From assembly GCA_029251085.1 (NCBI GenBank), contig JAQXDZ010000055.1, positions 1 to 42,670 on the forward strand: a stretch of 42,670 nt of DNA. Reading direction: 5' to 3'. Positions 35,070 to 42,670 of this stretch are shown piece after piece. Source of the stretch: Mariniblastus sp. (lineage in GTDB: Bacteria; Planctomycetota; Planctomycetia; Pirellulales; Pirellulaceae). The stretch's first letter is position 1. The number at the start of each line of letters is the position of its first letter. Position numbers and translations under genes: made by a program. The notes under the pieces were generated by a model. The model made no database searches, was not told where the DNA came from, and saw only the letters and a list, made by a program, of their open reading frames with translations.

Positions 35070-36380
35070 ATGCGCAATCAATTGTTAATTTGGTCTCTAT
35101 TTTTGCTCATAGGGCTGTGCTCAATCCATCCGGTAAATGCGCAGAGCAATCCGTTTGGTAGCCATCATCAGGTTTATGCCTCGGGAACGCTGTTTCCGAA
35201 TCAATATTCTGAAGCGGAAATCGATGGGTTCGTAAGTGATTATTACGACCAGTGGAAATCAGATTGGTTACGAACGGATCCAGGAGGTGACGGTTACCGA
35301 GTTGTGATGGACGGATCTGGTCGCACGACGTCCGAATCTCAGGGTTACGGAATGATTATTGTTCCTAACATGGCAGGACACGACACCGCGGCGCAGGAAA
35401 TTTTCGATGGCCTTTATGCATATTCTCGCGCTCATCCCAGCGAGGGTAATTCTAAATTAATGGATTGGGCTCAACCTGATGCTACTGGAAATAGGAGTGC
35501 GTTTGATGGCGATGCGGATATCGCCTACGGTCTGTTACTAGCTGATAAGCAATGGGGCAGTAGCGGGAGTATTAATTATGTTGAAGAAGCCAAATCGATA
35601 ATCGAGGCGATCCACAGCTCAACCATCGGCTCGGACAGTAACCTGCCAATGCTAGGCGATTGGGTTAATCCGAATGGTTCTGGATCTTATAATCAATGGT
35701 CCACGCGTTCGAGTGACTTCATGAACGGTCATTTCAGAGCGTTTGGTCAAGCATCAGGTAATGAGGGGCAATGGAATAGTGTCATTCAGGCGACGCAGCA
35801 AGCTGTTGAAGATATAAATACGGAATTTGGAACTGGGTTAATGCCGGATTTCGTCGTGGTCGATCCAATTACCGGCGATGCTACACCTGCGCCTCCTAAT
35901 TTTTTGGAAAGTGAGCATGACGGTGAGTATTGGTATAACGCCGGACGGACTCCATGGCGGTTTGGGGCGGACGCCGTCCTAAATGGTGATACTATCTCTC
36001 GCGAACAAGCTCAGCTACTTTCCGAGTTTTTTCAAGCAGCATCAAATGGAGACCCAAGTCAGATTCTGGGAGGCTATGAGCTTGATGGTGACCCGTTAAA
36101 TAACTGGAGTGACTTGTTTTTTATTGCCCCTGTTGGCGTCGCAGCAATGACAGGGAGCGATGCTGGCGATCAATTATGGCTGAATAGCATTTTTGATAAT
36201 ATCAAAGCGTCTCACGTCAATTATTATTCCGACAGTGTAAATTTAAATAGCCTTTTAGTTATGTCGGGGAACGCACTCAATCCGGTCGCAATCACCGCGG
36301 TTCCTGAACCGGCGAATATATGTGTCTTGGGTTTTGCTGTTGTGCTCGGAGTCTTGAAACGACGTCGTCGCGTGCAGTAG
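35070..36380 (+). CDS. Exported GH8 family glycoside hydrolase with PEP-CTERM sorting tail
   Basis: The protein is 436 residues from ATG 35070, preceded by GAAAGGA at 6 nt; the TTG at 35055 is not needed. A signal peptide ends near NAQ (residue 25). GH8 signatures are present: SESQGYGM with the proton donor Glu89, and FDGDADIAYGLL (Asp150 region), a conserved substrate-binding block. NAGRTPWRFGADAV resembles the block that lies near the conserved Arg/Trp. GH8 enzymes cut beta-1,4 links in cellulose, chitosan, lichenan or xylan with inversion. The C-terminus is a PEP-CTERM signal: VPEP, a hydrophobic span, then KRRRR. This implies sorting by an exosortase to the surface or matrix; none is visible here. 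Confidence 0.92.
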   Translation: MRNQLLIWSLFLLIGLCSIHPVNAQSNPFGSHHQVYASGTLFPNQYSEAEIDGFVSDYYDQWKSDWLRTDPGGDGYRVVMDGSGRTTSESQGYGMIIVPNMAGHDTAAQEIFDGLYAYSRAHPSEGNSKLMDWAQPDATGNRSAFDGDADIAYGLLLADKQWGSSGSINYVEEAKSIIEAIHSSTIGSDSNLPMLGDWVNPNGSGSYNQWSTRSSDFMNGHFRAFGQASGNEGQWNSVIQATQQAVEDINTEFGTGLMPDFVVVDPITGDATPAPPNFLESEHDGEYWYNAGRTPWRFGADAVLNGDTISREQAQLLSEFFQAASNGDPSQILGGYELDGDPLNNWSDLFFIAPVGVAAMTGSDAGDQLWLNSIFDNIKASHVNYYSDSVNLNSLLVMSGNALNPVAITAVPEPANICVLGFAVVLGVLKRRRRVQ

Positions 36381-36457
36381 AACACGGTTGGTGCACTCGG
36401 TAATGGAATTTCAAGATTTGCCCAGGGTAATTCGTGAGTGTCAACGGATTCCAATAT

Positions 36458-36832
36458 TTATTGGTTATGACATTCGACATGGAAAAGTTTATTGTAAATC
36501 GTCCACTCGCCGTCAGATTTAAGCAGCGATAAAGAATCTAAAAATGTCATGCCCAAATAGTCGTCTCTCACCATCGCCACGGCAGTTTTTCCGGTAATAT
36601 CGATCGAGAGAATGTCCAGCCGAATTGCGTCGCCTTTCTCTTTTGGAGAAGGTTGCTGGCTCTCCACGAAGTTCGCGAAATCAGCAACTGACATGATGTG
36701 AAGCCCATCCTCGAGGTAACCCACAACCTTTGCGTCGGCGTGGAAGGCTTTCTTTACTTTCTCGCCACTCGATTCGTGCATGGAATCAAAGTAAGTCTGA
36801 ATGGTTGCCTCAATCAATGTTTGATCGCTCAT
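36458..36832 (-). CDS. NTF2-fold protein, putative lumazine-binding type
   Basis: The 124-residue protein has no signal sequence. It has the NTF2/SnoaL-like pattern: N-terminal helix (IEATIQTYFDSMHES), then a helix and strand with FHADAKVVGYLEDGLHIM, a middle stretch ADFANFVESQ, and a strand-rich end with GKTAVAMVRDDYLGMTFLDSLSLLKSDGEWTIYNKLFHVE. The combination resembles the putative lumazine-binding branch of the fold. No catalytic residues can be assigned. It converges on GH8 (77 bp between stops) and diverges from the serpin gene. Confidence 0.85.
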   Translation of the reverse strand: MSDQTLIEATIQTYFDSMHESSGEKVKKAFHADAKVVGYLEDGLHIMSVADFANFVESQQPSPKEKGDAIRLDILSIDITGKTAVAMVRDDYLGMTFLDSLSLLKSDGEWTIYNKLFHVECHNQ

Positions 36833-37083
36833 GTTTTTAAACTCATAGCAAAAATATTGGTTTGCAAAACTCGATTCAATCGTAAATTTACTTCGACGCC
36901 TTAACCATACAATCGAACAAATCTAGATTAGGGGAATTCGGAGGTCCTGTCAGGTAGGCCTTTAGCGAGTTGATTGTTTTAGCCTCGGATAAATTTCAGA
37001 GAATTTTGCATTTATTTACCGCCAGTTCTAATAAATGAAAGGCGACATCGTTATCTGGGTGTAACTAGTCTGGAGAAAATCGA

Positions 37084-38325
37084 ATGAAAATTTTCGCAAC
37101 CTGTTGTTTAGTCCTTGTGATCGCCGTCGTACTGTTCCAATTCACTGGAGAAGAGAAAAAGCAAAGCCATCGAATCAAGCCTTTACGACCAGCATCATTT
37201 CCAACTCATTCTGAGAGTGACGCGTTGACCAAGGCTCACAATGAATTTGGTTTCAAACTCTATCGAGAACTTCAAAAGGAATCGACCGGGGAAAACGTAT
37301 TTATTTCACCGACCTCAATCGCGACAGCTTTTGGGATGCTCTATAACGGCACGGTTGATCAGGTTAGATCGGAGTTTGACGAAGTATTTGAATTTACAAA
37401 GGTTCCAGATGAAAGTTTTAACACGGCAAATCAATCACTGCTTTGGAATTTGGCGACGTCAGATAAATTGGCCGAGCTCGATATTGCAAATTCGATTTGG
37501 ATAAAAAGCGGTTTTTCAGTAAAGCCTGAATTTATTTCGACCAACGTTCAGCATTTTGATGCGGTGATTAAGAATGCGCCGTTCAGCCCACAAACGGTTA
37601 AGGACATTAACCAATGGTGTAGCGATAAAACAAGGGGCAAAATTACGTCACCTCTTAGTGAGCTGACACCGGATGATATTATGGTGCTAGTGAACGCGGT
37701 CTATTTCAAAGGTCTCTGGCAAAATCCATTCGATAAGCAACGCACTCAAGCTGCAAACTTTACTTTGGTGGATAACAGCCAGGTAAGCGTTCCCCTCATG
37801 GCGAGAGAAGGAAGTTATCATTTTCTCGAAAATGATGAACTCCAGGCGGTGAGACTGCCATTTGGTGATGGGGAAATGGCGATGAGCTTTATCCTGCCTA
37901 AAAAAGGGCTGGAAGCGTTTCAGCAATCCATCTCTACAGAGTCGTTTGTGAAACTGCAAAGTGATATGCGCCAGCGAGAGGTGATGCTTTTGGTGCCACG
38001 TTTTAAAATTGAGTTGCAAAATGATCTTAAGCGAAGTTTGAAATCATTGGGCATGAACGAGGCATTCAATTTTTCGATGGGATTTAGCTCAATAAACTCC
38101 AACGAACCTCTGCAAATTTCACAGGTAATTCACAACACATTTCTAGAAGTAAAAGAAGAAGGTGCAGAAGCTGCTGCCGTTACGGCAATTGCACTCGGAA
38201 TAGAAATGGCTGCAATGGAAGAAGTGCCTGTAATGAAAATTGATCGCCCATTTTTTTGTGCGATCTCAAATATTGAAACAGGGAATGTAATTTTCCTTGG
38301 ATCTATCTTTAATCCCTTGAAGTAG
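37084..38325 (+). CDS. Exported serpin family protease inhibitor
   Basis: The 413-residue protein begins with a hydrophobic segment (about 2-20), so it is exported or membrane-tethered. The serpin fold is clear throughout: NVFISPTSIATAFGMLYNGT, LVNAVYFKGLWQNPFD, RLPFGDGEMAMSFILPKKG, and the C-terminal DRPFFCAISNIETGNVIFLGSIFNP. The hinge reads EEGAEAAAVTA (residues 358-368), small-residue-rich as in inhibitory serpins, although P14 is Ala rather than Thr or Ser. Counting from P17 at Glu358 puts P1-P1' near Glu374-Met375; the loop beyond is about four residues longer than in alpha-1-antitrypsin, so the exact bond is uncertain. GGAG lies 8 nt before the ATG. It may guard against foreign proteases or control the cell's own exported peptidases. 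Confidence 0.95.
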   Translation: MKIFATCCLVLVIAVVLFQFTGEEKKQSHRIKPLRPASFPTHSESDALTKAHNEFGFKLYRELQKESTGENVFISPTSIATAFGMLYNGTVDQVRSEFDEVFEFTKVPDESFNTANQSLLWNLATSDKLAELDIANSIWIKSGFSVKPEFISTNVQHFDAVIKNAPFSPQTVKDINQWCSDKTRGKITSPLSELTPDDIMVLVNAVYFKGLWQNPFDKQRTQAANFTLVDNSQVSVPLMAREGSYHFLENDELQAVRLPFGDGEMAMSFILPKKGLEAFQQSISTESFVKLQSDMRQREVMLLVPRFKIELQNDLKRSLKSLGMNEAFNFSMGFSSINSNEPLQISQVIHNTFLEVKEEGAEAAAVTAIALGIEMAAMEEVPVMKIDRPFFCAISNIETGNVIFLGSIFNPLK

Positions 38326-38332
38326 TCGATTG

Positions 38333-38369
38333 AATTGGGCACAACGTTGCTCGGTGTTGTGGGGCAATT
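38333..38369. terminator. Hairpin between convergent serpin and membrane-protein genes
   Basis: Outer arms AATTG/CAATT and inner arms CACAAC/GTTGTG pair around a 10-nt loop, beginning about 8 nt after the serpin stop. As the genes converge, it could stop transcription from both sides; there is no long T-run. Confidence 0.35.
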
Positions 38370-38478
38370 GAAACCGCGTGGTTGGTGGTCTCTGAATGGT
38401 TGGAAAGAGCTTTGAGTCCACTGCGATTCTATAATGCTGATTTTTGGCAAGGAAGTTTTTGACTTTGGTTGAGTTTGC

Positions 38479-38910
38479 TCAATCGGCAAGCCAGTTTGGC
38501 ATACCCCAGATATCTAGACGGAAGAGTGCGATTGCGATCGCGAGGCATGCAGAATAAAAAAGGACGTAAATTACCAACGTTTTACGCCTAAAGAATACAA
38601 AAAGTAGCACAGGGGCTAGTGACATCGAGAGGATCGTAAGAAGTCGGTGCAGACCGAGTGGAAGACCATCGAAAAAATTAATCGGGTCTGGCCCTCCCCC
38701 TTGTCGCAGCCATTTTCCTTCTGAGGCGCTCGCCAAGAGCCAAAACATCAAAGCGTAGCAGTAATTTAGCAGAGGCGAACAGCAGATAATCAATCCGAGA
38801 AAGGACTTGTTTCGTATTGAATCTAGCCATGAAAAACTTTTGCGATTCTCGGCCGATGACGAATTTGGCGTTTCGAAAGGACTAGGCGATTCTTGGTTGA
38901 GATTATGCAT
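38479..38910 (-). CDS. Three-segment membrane protein of unknown function
   Basis: The 143-residue protein begins with a polar Ser/Pro/Asn-rich stretch (about 1-35) and has three hydrophobic segments (FLGLIICCSPLLNYCYALMFWLLA, LLTILSMSLAPVLLFVFF, LVIYVLFYSACLAIAIALF). I do not recognise the family. A loop rich in Gly/Pro (GGGPDPINFFDGLPLGLH) lies between segments 1 and 2. Neighbours give no hint about function. Confidence 0.65.
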   Translation of the reverse strand: MHNLNQESPSPFETPNSSSAENRKSFSWLDSIRNKSFLGLIICCSPLLNYCYALMFWLLASASEGKWLRQGGGPDPINFFDGLPLGLHRLLTILSMSLAPVLLFVFFRRKTLVIYVLFYSACLAIAIALFRLDIWGMPNWLAD

Positions 38911-39441
38911 TGGAGTTATTGTTCAAATGCAGAATGAGCTAATGAAAGTTTTATGATTTTGGCGAACCCAAAAGTTGCGAAAACTCTTTTTCTTTTTAAC
39001 CGGGCCGATCAAGTGAAAGGGGCTAAAGCCGTTGTGGAAACCGGAACAAACAGTCTTGCCTCTGGTCTCGTCGGTCTCAGGTGGTCACCGTAAGATCTGA
39101 TAGGAAGTCTGACGATTAGCCCGTCACAACAACCGCAATTTATCTAATCCGAATGTAATTTGGTAGGTCGCGGTGAGGGGATTGAGTTGCTGAGGTACTT
39201 GTCGAATGCATTTTCAACGCGGGTAGCCGTGTCGACCGTAAATGGGTCCAAGTGCAAGAGGAGCATTTCTGCTTTAAGTCGATTTGTGCATTGGCCTGTT
39301 GATTGCCCAAACGTCAGTTTAACGTTCTAAAGAATCGTAGAGACTAATACCGTTCCTTCGAAGACTTGCGCGAAACCTGCTAACCAATCCGCTCGCTGGT
39401 ACATGCGGACAATCCATCGATTCGCAACATCCGCGTTGGTT
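38911..39441. other. Intergenic region, nothing recognised
   Basis: This is 531 bp between two minus-strand membrane protein genes. No ORF with coding character, RNA gene or notable repeat is seen. The promoter for the downstream membrane protein gene (38479-38910) is presumably within it. Confidence 0.5.
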
Positions 39442-40371
39442 TTACGCGTCGAGTCTGCCGTAGCTTCGCCAATTTTTGATCGCTTCGCGGGCGTTTGCGG
39501 CTAGTTGTTTACTAATCCCCCAAGCCACCGGAGCGAAGAGGCCAATTGAAATTGCAAATATCAGTGCTCCCGCAGGCGTCCACTCAAATCGCGGTTTGCC
39601 AGAGAGGGTTTGGAATATGCTGTATGTCAACATGCCGCTCATCGAGGCGATCGACCACTTTAGCATGCCAATTCGTTGGTTCTTGCCGAGTCCGATTTTT
39701 GCGAACACATAACAAAGAACTGGGAAAAATTGGAGCGAATGGATTGCGATTCCATGGGGGAATTTCGCAACGCCGGCCTTGCCGTACGTCGAAGGATCTT
39801 GGCCAGCGAGGACTTGCTTGGTTCCATTCCACAAAATAAAGAAACCAATCAGGCAAGAAATAATCAGGAAAGCCAAACCTGCTCTATTTGCAATTTGAAG
39901 ATCTCTGGTTGTGTTTAGAAAAATAAATGCCCTAACGGTAATTTGTGCGAGGACGAAGGTAGCAGCGACAATGAGCGTTGTCATCGCGTATTCAATAGAG
40001 GTGTTTAAGAACGAGTCATGATTGAAATGTGACGCCTGGCCACGCCATTGCTGAATCGTAATTAGAAGTACTTCTAAGACTAAAGAGACCGAAAGAATTC
40101 GAATTATCAATGAATCATATCTAGCCGGGCGCAATCGATCGAAAATCGATGCCACCGAGATTAGGGTGACTCCGGTAGAAATTCCAAAAAGAATTGGTTT
40201 TCTCCATGAGAGTGGTCCTTCCCAGACTCCTCCGACAACCAACCAAACAACGATATGAAATATACCTAAAGAAATCAGTAACCAGCCACTTATCCAAAGG
40301 TCTTTGGTCGCGGTTGAACGGGGTTGGACTGGAAGGAGATCCTGCAGTTTTAAGTCGTTGGTGGGGTTCAT
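39442..40371 (-). CDS. Multi-pass membrane protein of unknown function
   Basis: The 309-residue protein has a short polar N-terminus (about 1-25) and about eight hydrophobic segments spread evenly to residue 290, then a basic C-terminus (REAIKNWRSYGR). A Trp/Pro/Arg motif GVWEGPLSWRKPILFG follows segment 1, and QQWRGQASHFN follows segment 3. I remember this pattern from hypothetical membrane proteins in several phyla but cannot assign a function. No transporter signature or redox motif is visible. It stands alone. Confidence 0.75.
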   Translation of the reverse strand: MNPTNDLKLQDLLPVQPRSTATKDLWISGWLLISLGIFHIVVWLVVGGVWEGPLSWRKPILFGISTGVTLISVASIFDRLRPARYDSLIIRILSVSLVLEVLLITIQQWRGQASHFNHDSFLNTSIEYAMTTLIVAATFVLAQITVRAFIFLNTTRDLQIANRAGLAFLIISCLIGFFILWNGTKQVLAGQDPSTYGKAGVAKFPHGIAIHSLQFFPVLCYVFAKIGLGKNQRIGMLKWSIASMSGMLTYSIFQTLSGKPRFEWTPAGALIFAISIGLFAPVAWGISKQLAANAREAIKNWRSYGRLDA

Positions 40372-40664
40372 TATCGCGTTGCTGAAGTGATTTGCACAAG
40401 AATTCTCTTGTTTGTCGGTTCCGATTTTAGTTCCACAGAGGAGAATGCGAATGCACCCCGTTAGTAAGGGCCTAACCGCATCTTCTTCCTTGTTGAAACT
40501 GATTAAAAATCCAAATCAAATTCTGGCAATGGTTAGGAAATTTCGTTTAATGTCGAAATCTATTGAGAGGTACCATATAAACACTTCTTTAGGTTATATG
40601 TCGCAAGTTTTCAGTTGCTTTCCCAAGCCATTACGTTGACACCGGATGGTCTTCGTTGCGAAAT

Positions 40665-41210
40665 CTAACGCTTCGATTGATTTTCCAAGCCGCGAGGATT
40701 TCCGATGGCAGGTGGTGCGTGTCCGCACAGGCCCAGGAAGCCAACCATAAGCCCTGCTAACCCGGATGATATTGCCGTTAGTTCGGGTAGTTGATAAGGA
40801 TAAAGATGAACTCCGCGGGGGGCGGTAACTTTTATCTTTTCGCCTTGGTCCAGGATTGTTTCACGAAGCTTCATCAAGTGATTAGATGCCGTTAGTTGAT
40901 CGGAATCACTCGGGAAATTTACTAACTCGTCATGAGCCGTTTTTAAATTGGTATACCAAAAATCGAGATCGCAGCTTGGGGTTTCATAAACAGCATGAGT
41001 ACTGCCAGATGTCAGGTTGTTGTCTTCGAGGTAGACAAGTGCCCGGCCAAGTTCTTGTTCGGCAAGCTTAATTGTACTTGCGTCCGCAGCTCGTTTCAAA
41101 AACCCTTTGCAGTTTTGCTCGAATTGAATCTTGCTAACGATGGCAAAAGCGAAGCTGAAGGTTAATACAATCAATGATACCAGTACTAATAACGAACTTA
41201 GTCTTTTCAA
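40665..41210 (-). CDS. Conserved membrane-anchored protein of unknown function
   Basis: The 181-residue protein is read from TTG 41210. It has a transmembrane segment at about 7-24, a helical soluble region (about 30-125: CKGFLKRAADASTIKLAEQELGRALVYLEDNN, then DLDFWYTNLKTAHDELVNFP and LMKLRETILDQGEK) and a second hydrophobic segment (about 145-165). I recall this helical region from a widespread but unnamed bacterial family. A good ribosome site, AGGAG, is 5 nt before an ATG at 41217 that is out of frame by 1 nt, so the annotated start is uncertain: either TTG is used, or one T was inserted just after the true start. Confidence 0.75.
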   Translation of the reverse strand: MKRLSSLLVLVSLIVLTFSFAFAIVSKIQFEQNCKGFLKRAADASTIKLAEQELGRALVYLEDNNLTSGSTHAVYETPSCDLDFWYTNLKTAHDELVNFPSDSDQLTASNHLMKLRETILDQGEKIKVTAPRGVHLYPYQLPELTAISSGLAGLMVGFLGLCGHAPPAIGNPRGLENQSKR

Positions 41211-41584
41211 ATTTCATCGCTCCTAATTTGATTTTGTGAATGTTAATTTGTTCGTTTAACCGATCGAGATCTTTGCTTTATTTTGCAAAAAATCAGCTGC
41301 GCATTGGGCGTTGAATCGATTGGATGGGTGACTAAGAGCCGTTGATCCGATGGGGGACTGCATTTGGGTTTAGGGTGAGGCTCAAGGTGGTGATTTGAGT
41401 TGTTGTCCCCATATGAAAGTTCAATTTATGTCGTAAAACTCAATTTTTCGAATTTTCTTGTCTCAATGTCGAGTCACAACTCTCATTAGTTAATAATATA
41501 GGCAGTACAAAGAACGCGGACGGTGGGTTTGGTTGTATATGTGATTTGTTTTGTCTGGGCTTTGATACTGGATGGGAATGTGCA
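41211..41584. other. Divergent intergenic region before the acyltransferase gene
   Basis: No gene is seen in these 374 bp apart from a 27-codon frame on the minus strand starting at 41217, which mostly overlaps the neighbouring gene. Promoters for both divergent genes must lie here, but I cannot pick them out reliably. Confidence 0.5.
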
Positions 41585-42670
41585 ATGGGCAAATTTGCAG
41601 AGCTTTTGGGCATAGCGGTAAGACGGGCGGGGCGTTTGATCGTGCGGGTTTATTACCCCGATATAAAATTCCAGGGCAGGGAATTACTTCCCAAAGGAGG
41701 GCCAGTCCTCGTATGTGGCAATCATCCGAATTCATTAGTCGATCCCATCCTGTTGGGAATCACTGCGGGACGTCCCGTGAGGTTTATGGCGAAAGCTCCA
41801 CTCTTTAAAACTCCATTGTTGGGCTCAATCATGTCTGCGTTAGGAATGATTCCTACGTACCGAGGCAGCGATGACGCCAAACAGGTGCGTCGCAACTTAG
41901 AGAGCCTCGATAGTAGTATTCAGTTCCTGATTGATGGTGATGCGGTTGGTATTTTTCCAGAAGGTAAATCACACGACGCTGCGCAATTAGAGATGGTGCG
42001 GTCAGGAGTGGCAAGAATATCGGTGCAAGCGGTGGAACAAGGTGCTGCTAACTTGATCGTCGTACCGGTTGGTCTTAACTACGCACATAAAGAACGGTTC
42101 CGTAGTGCGGTGTCCGTACACGTGGGCGAACCAATAAAGGTCCAAGATTGGTTGGAAAACAGTGAAGAGGAGGGGCGAAAAGCAATTCGGTCGCTAACAA
42201 ATGAGGTAGCGAAACGCTTGAAGTCTGTGATTGTCCATTTAGAGGAATCGGAGTGGGAGCCTCTGCTCGAAGATTTTGTATTGCTAATGGAAACTGATTC
42301 GCAAGATGATTCCATGGTGATACGTAAACAAATAGCGGACGCAATGAACTATTTCGTATCAAAAGACCGGCCTCGGGCTGAGGCGGTTGCGGAGGCCGTT
42401 CAGTCACACAAAATTGAGATTGCAGCTTGCAACTTAACGTTGGATTCCTTGGTCCTCCAGTCGCAGGGGTGGGGCATGTTTGTGCAAGCCGTATTGCGGA
42501 TTGGTGGTGGGTTGCTTGGGTTACTGCCTGCATTGGTGGGGGCAGTGTTTCATCTGGTTCCATTTTTTCTTGTGCGGTTCATCGCGTCTCTTGTGACGCC
42601 ACCTGGACGCACCGCCATTTCACTCTACCGTTTGCTCGTAGGAATGCCGGTTTACCTAGCGTGGTATGTT
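41585..42670 (+). CDS. PlsC/GPAT-like lysophospholipid acyltransferase, 3' partial
   Basis: The frame from ATG 41585 stays open for 362 codons to the window end. The acyltransferase block I is CGNHPNSLVDP with His47 and Asp53; the spacing is HX5D, a variant I know from GPAT-like members, rather than the HX4D of classical PlsC. Block III is IFPEGKSH (residues 123-130). VVPVGLNYAHKERFRSAVSVHVGEPI matches block IV. The C-terminal part is longer than in PlsC and carries a hydrophobic stretch (LRIGGGLLGLLPALVGAVFHLVPFFLVRF), so it should be membrane-bound. It transfers acyl chains to glycerol-3-phosphate or a lysophospholipid in membrane lipid synthesis. The true 3' end is outside the window. Confidence 0.9.
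   Translation, partial: MGKFAELLGIAVRRAGRLIVRVYYPDIKFQGRELLPKGGPVLVCGNHPNSLVDPILLGITAGRPVRFMAKAPLFKTPLLGSIMSALGMIPTYRGSDDAKQVRRNLESLDSSIQFLIDGDAVGIFPEGKSHDAAQLEMVRSGVARISVQAVEQGAANLIVVPVGLNYAHKERFRSAVSVHVGEPIKVQDWLENSEEEGRKAIRSLTNEVAKRLKSVIVHLEESEWEPLLEDFVLLMETDSQDDSMVIRKQIADAMNYFVSKDRPRAEAVAEAVQSHKIEIAACNLTLDSLVLQSQGWGMFVQAVLRIGGGLLGLLPALVGAVFHLVPFFLVRFIASLVTPPGRTAISLYRLLVGMPVYLAWYV

Noticed and set aside
38430..38435. TATAAT on the plus strand after the serpin gene.
   Set aside because: No plus-strand gene lies downstream within reach; it is probably chance in an A/T-rich stretch.
41572..41808. 78-codon plus-strand frame starting at 41572.
   Set aside because: It overlaps the acyltransferase gene in a different frame; the frame from 41585 carries the NHPNSLVDP and FPEGKSH motifs.
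42075..42563. 162-codon minus-strand frame at the right edge.
   Set aside because: It is antisense to the acyltransferase coding sequence and is Pro/Ser-rich without family features.

Overview
The window looks like chromosomal DNA from a planctomycete of the Pirellulales type. The evidence is a set of hallmarks seen together: an LEPR-XLL export/anchor motif followed by dockerin-like repeats (9445-11997, minus strand), a PEP-CTERM-tailed secreted enzyme (35070-36380), four exported formylglycine sulfatases, two Tat-exported Gfo/Idh/MocA dehydrogenases, YdjY and DUF6288-type secreted proteins, a sialate O-acetylesterase-like protein and a planctomycete-type von Willebrand A protein. Gene density is low, with many 300-800 bp gaps. 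TTG and GTG starts are common and Shine-Dalgarno sequences are patchy. I see no tRNA, rRNA, CRISPR array, prophage or insertion sequence.

Layout. 1-5.5 kb: the 3' part of a mono-haem c-type cytochrome-like gene, a small membrane-anchored protein built of 11-residue SFPD repeats, and a tandem pair of exported Gfo/Idh/MocA oxidoreductases. 5.5-9.4 kb: a Tim44-like/zinc-ribbon/TerB membrane protein, an exported histidine phosphatase (minus), a 78-codon remnant or stand-alone N-terminal domain of KptA RNA 2'-phosphotransferase, and a methyltransferase. 9.4-14 kb: the LEPR-XLL endonuclease/exonuclease/phosphatase-fold surface protein and, divergently, a vWA protein. 14.6-21 kb: a sialate O-acetylesterase-like enzyme, the translationally coupled YdjY/DUF6288 pair and a small membrane protein. 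21.3-28.1 kb: an S9 peptidase, two sulfatases and an SGNH-like secreted protein. 28.3-32.7 kb (all minus): a formyltransferase, a YdcF/DUF218 protein, a HEAT-like protein, a lipoprotein and a third sulfatase. 33.2-38.3 kb: a fourth sulfatase, a GH8 glycosidase with PEP-CTERM, an NTF2-fold protein and an exported serpin. 38.4-42.7 kb: three minus-strand membrane proteins of unknown function, then the 5' part of a PlsC-type acyltransferase that runs off the window end.

How the genes fit together. Most products are exported and many look suited to sulfated or acylated marine polysaccharides: sulfatases remove sulfate, the SASA and SGNH proteins would remove acyl groups, GH8 would cleave the backbone, and the Gfo/Idh/MocA proteins would oxidise sugars or polyols. 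This is inferred from families and gene order. Only the YdjY/DUF6288 pair, the Gfo/Idh/MocA pair and perhaps the DUF218/formyltransferase pair are packed closely enough to argue for shared transcripts. No defence system or other clearly new multi-gene system stands out. The oddest single items are the SFPD-repeat protein, the double Tim44/zinc-ribbon/TerB protein, the truncated KptA and a 20-bp perfect palindrome at 29715-29734.
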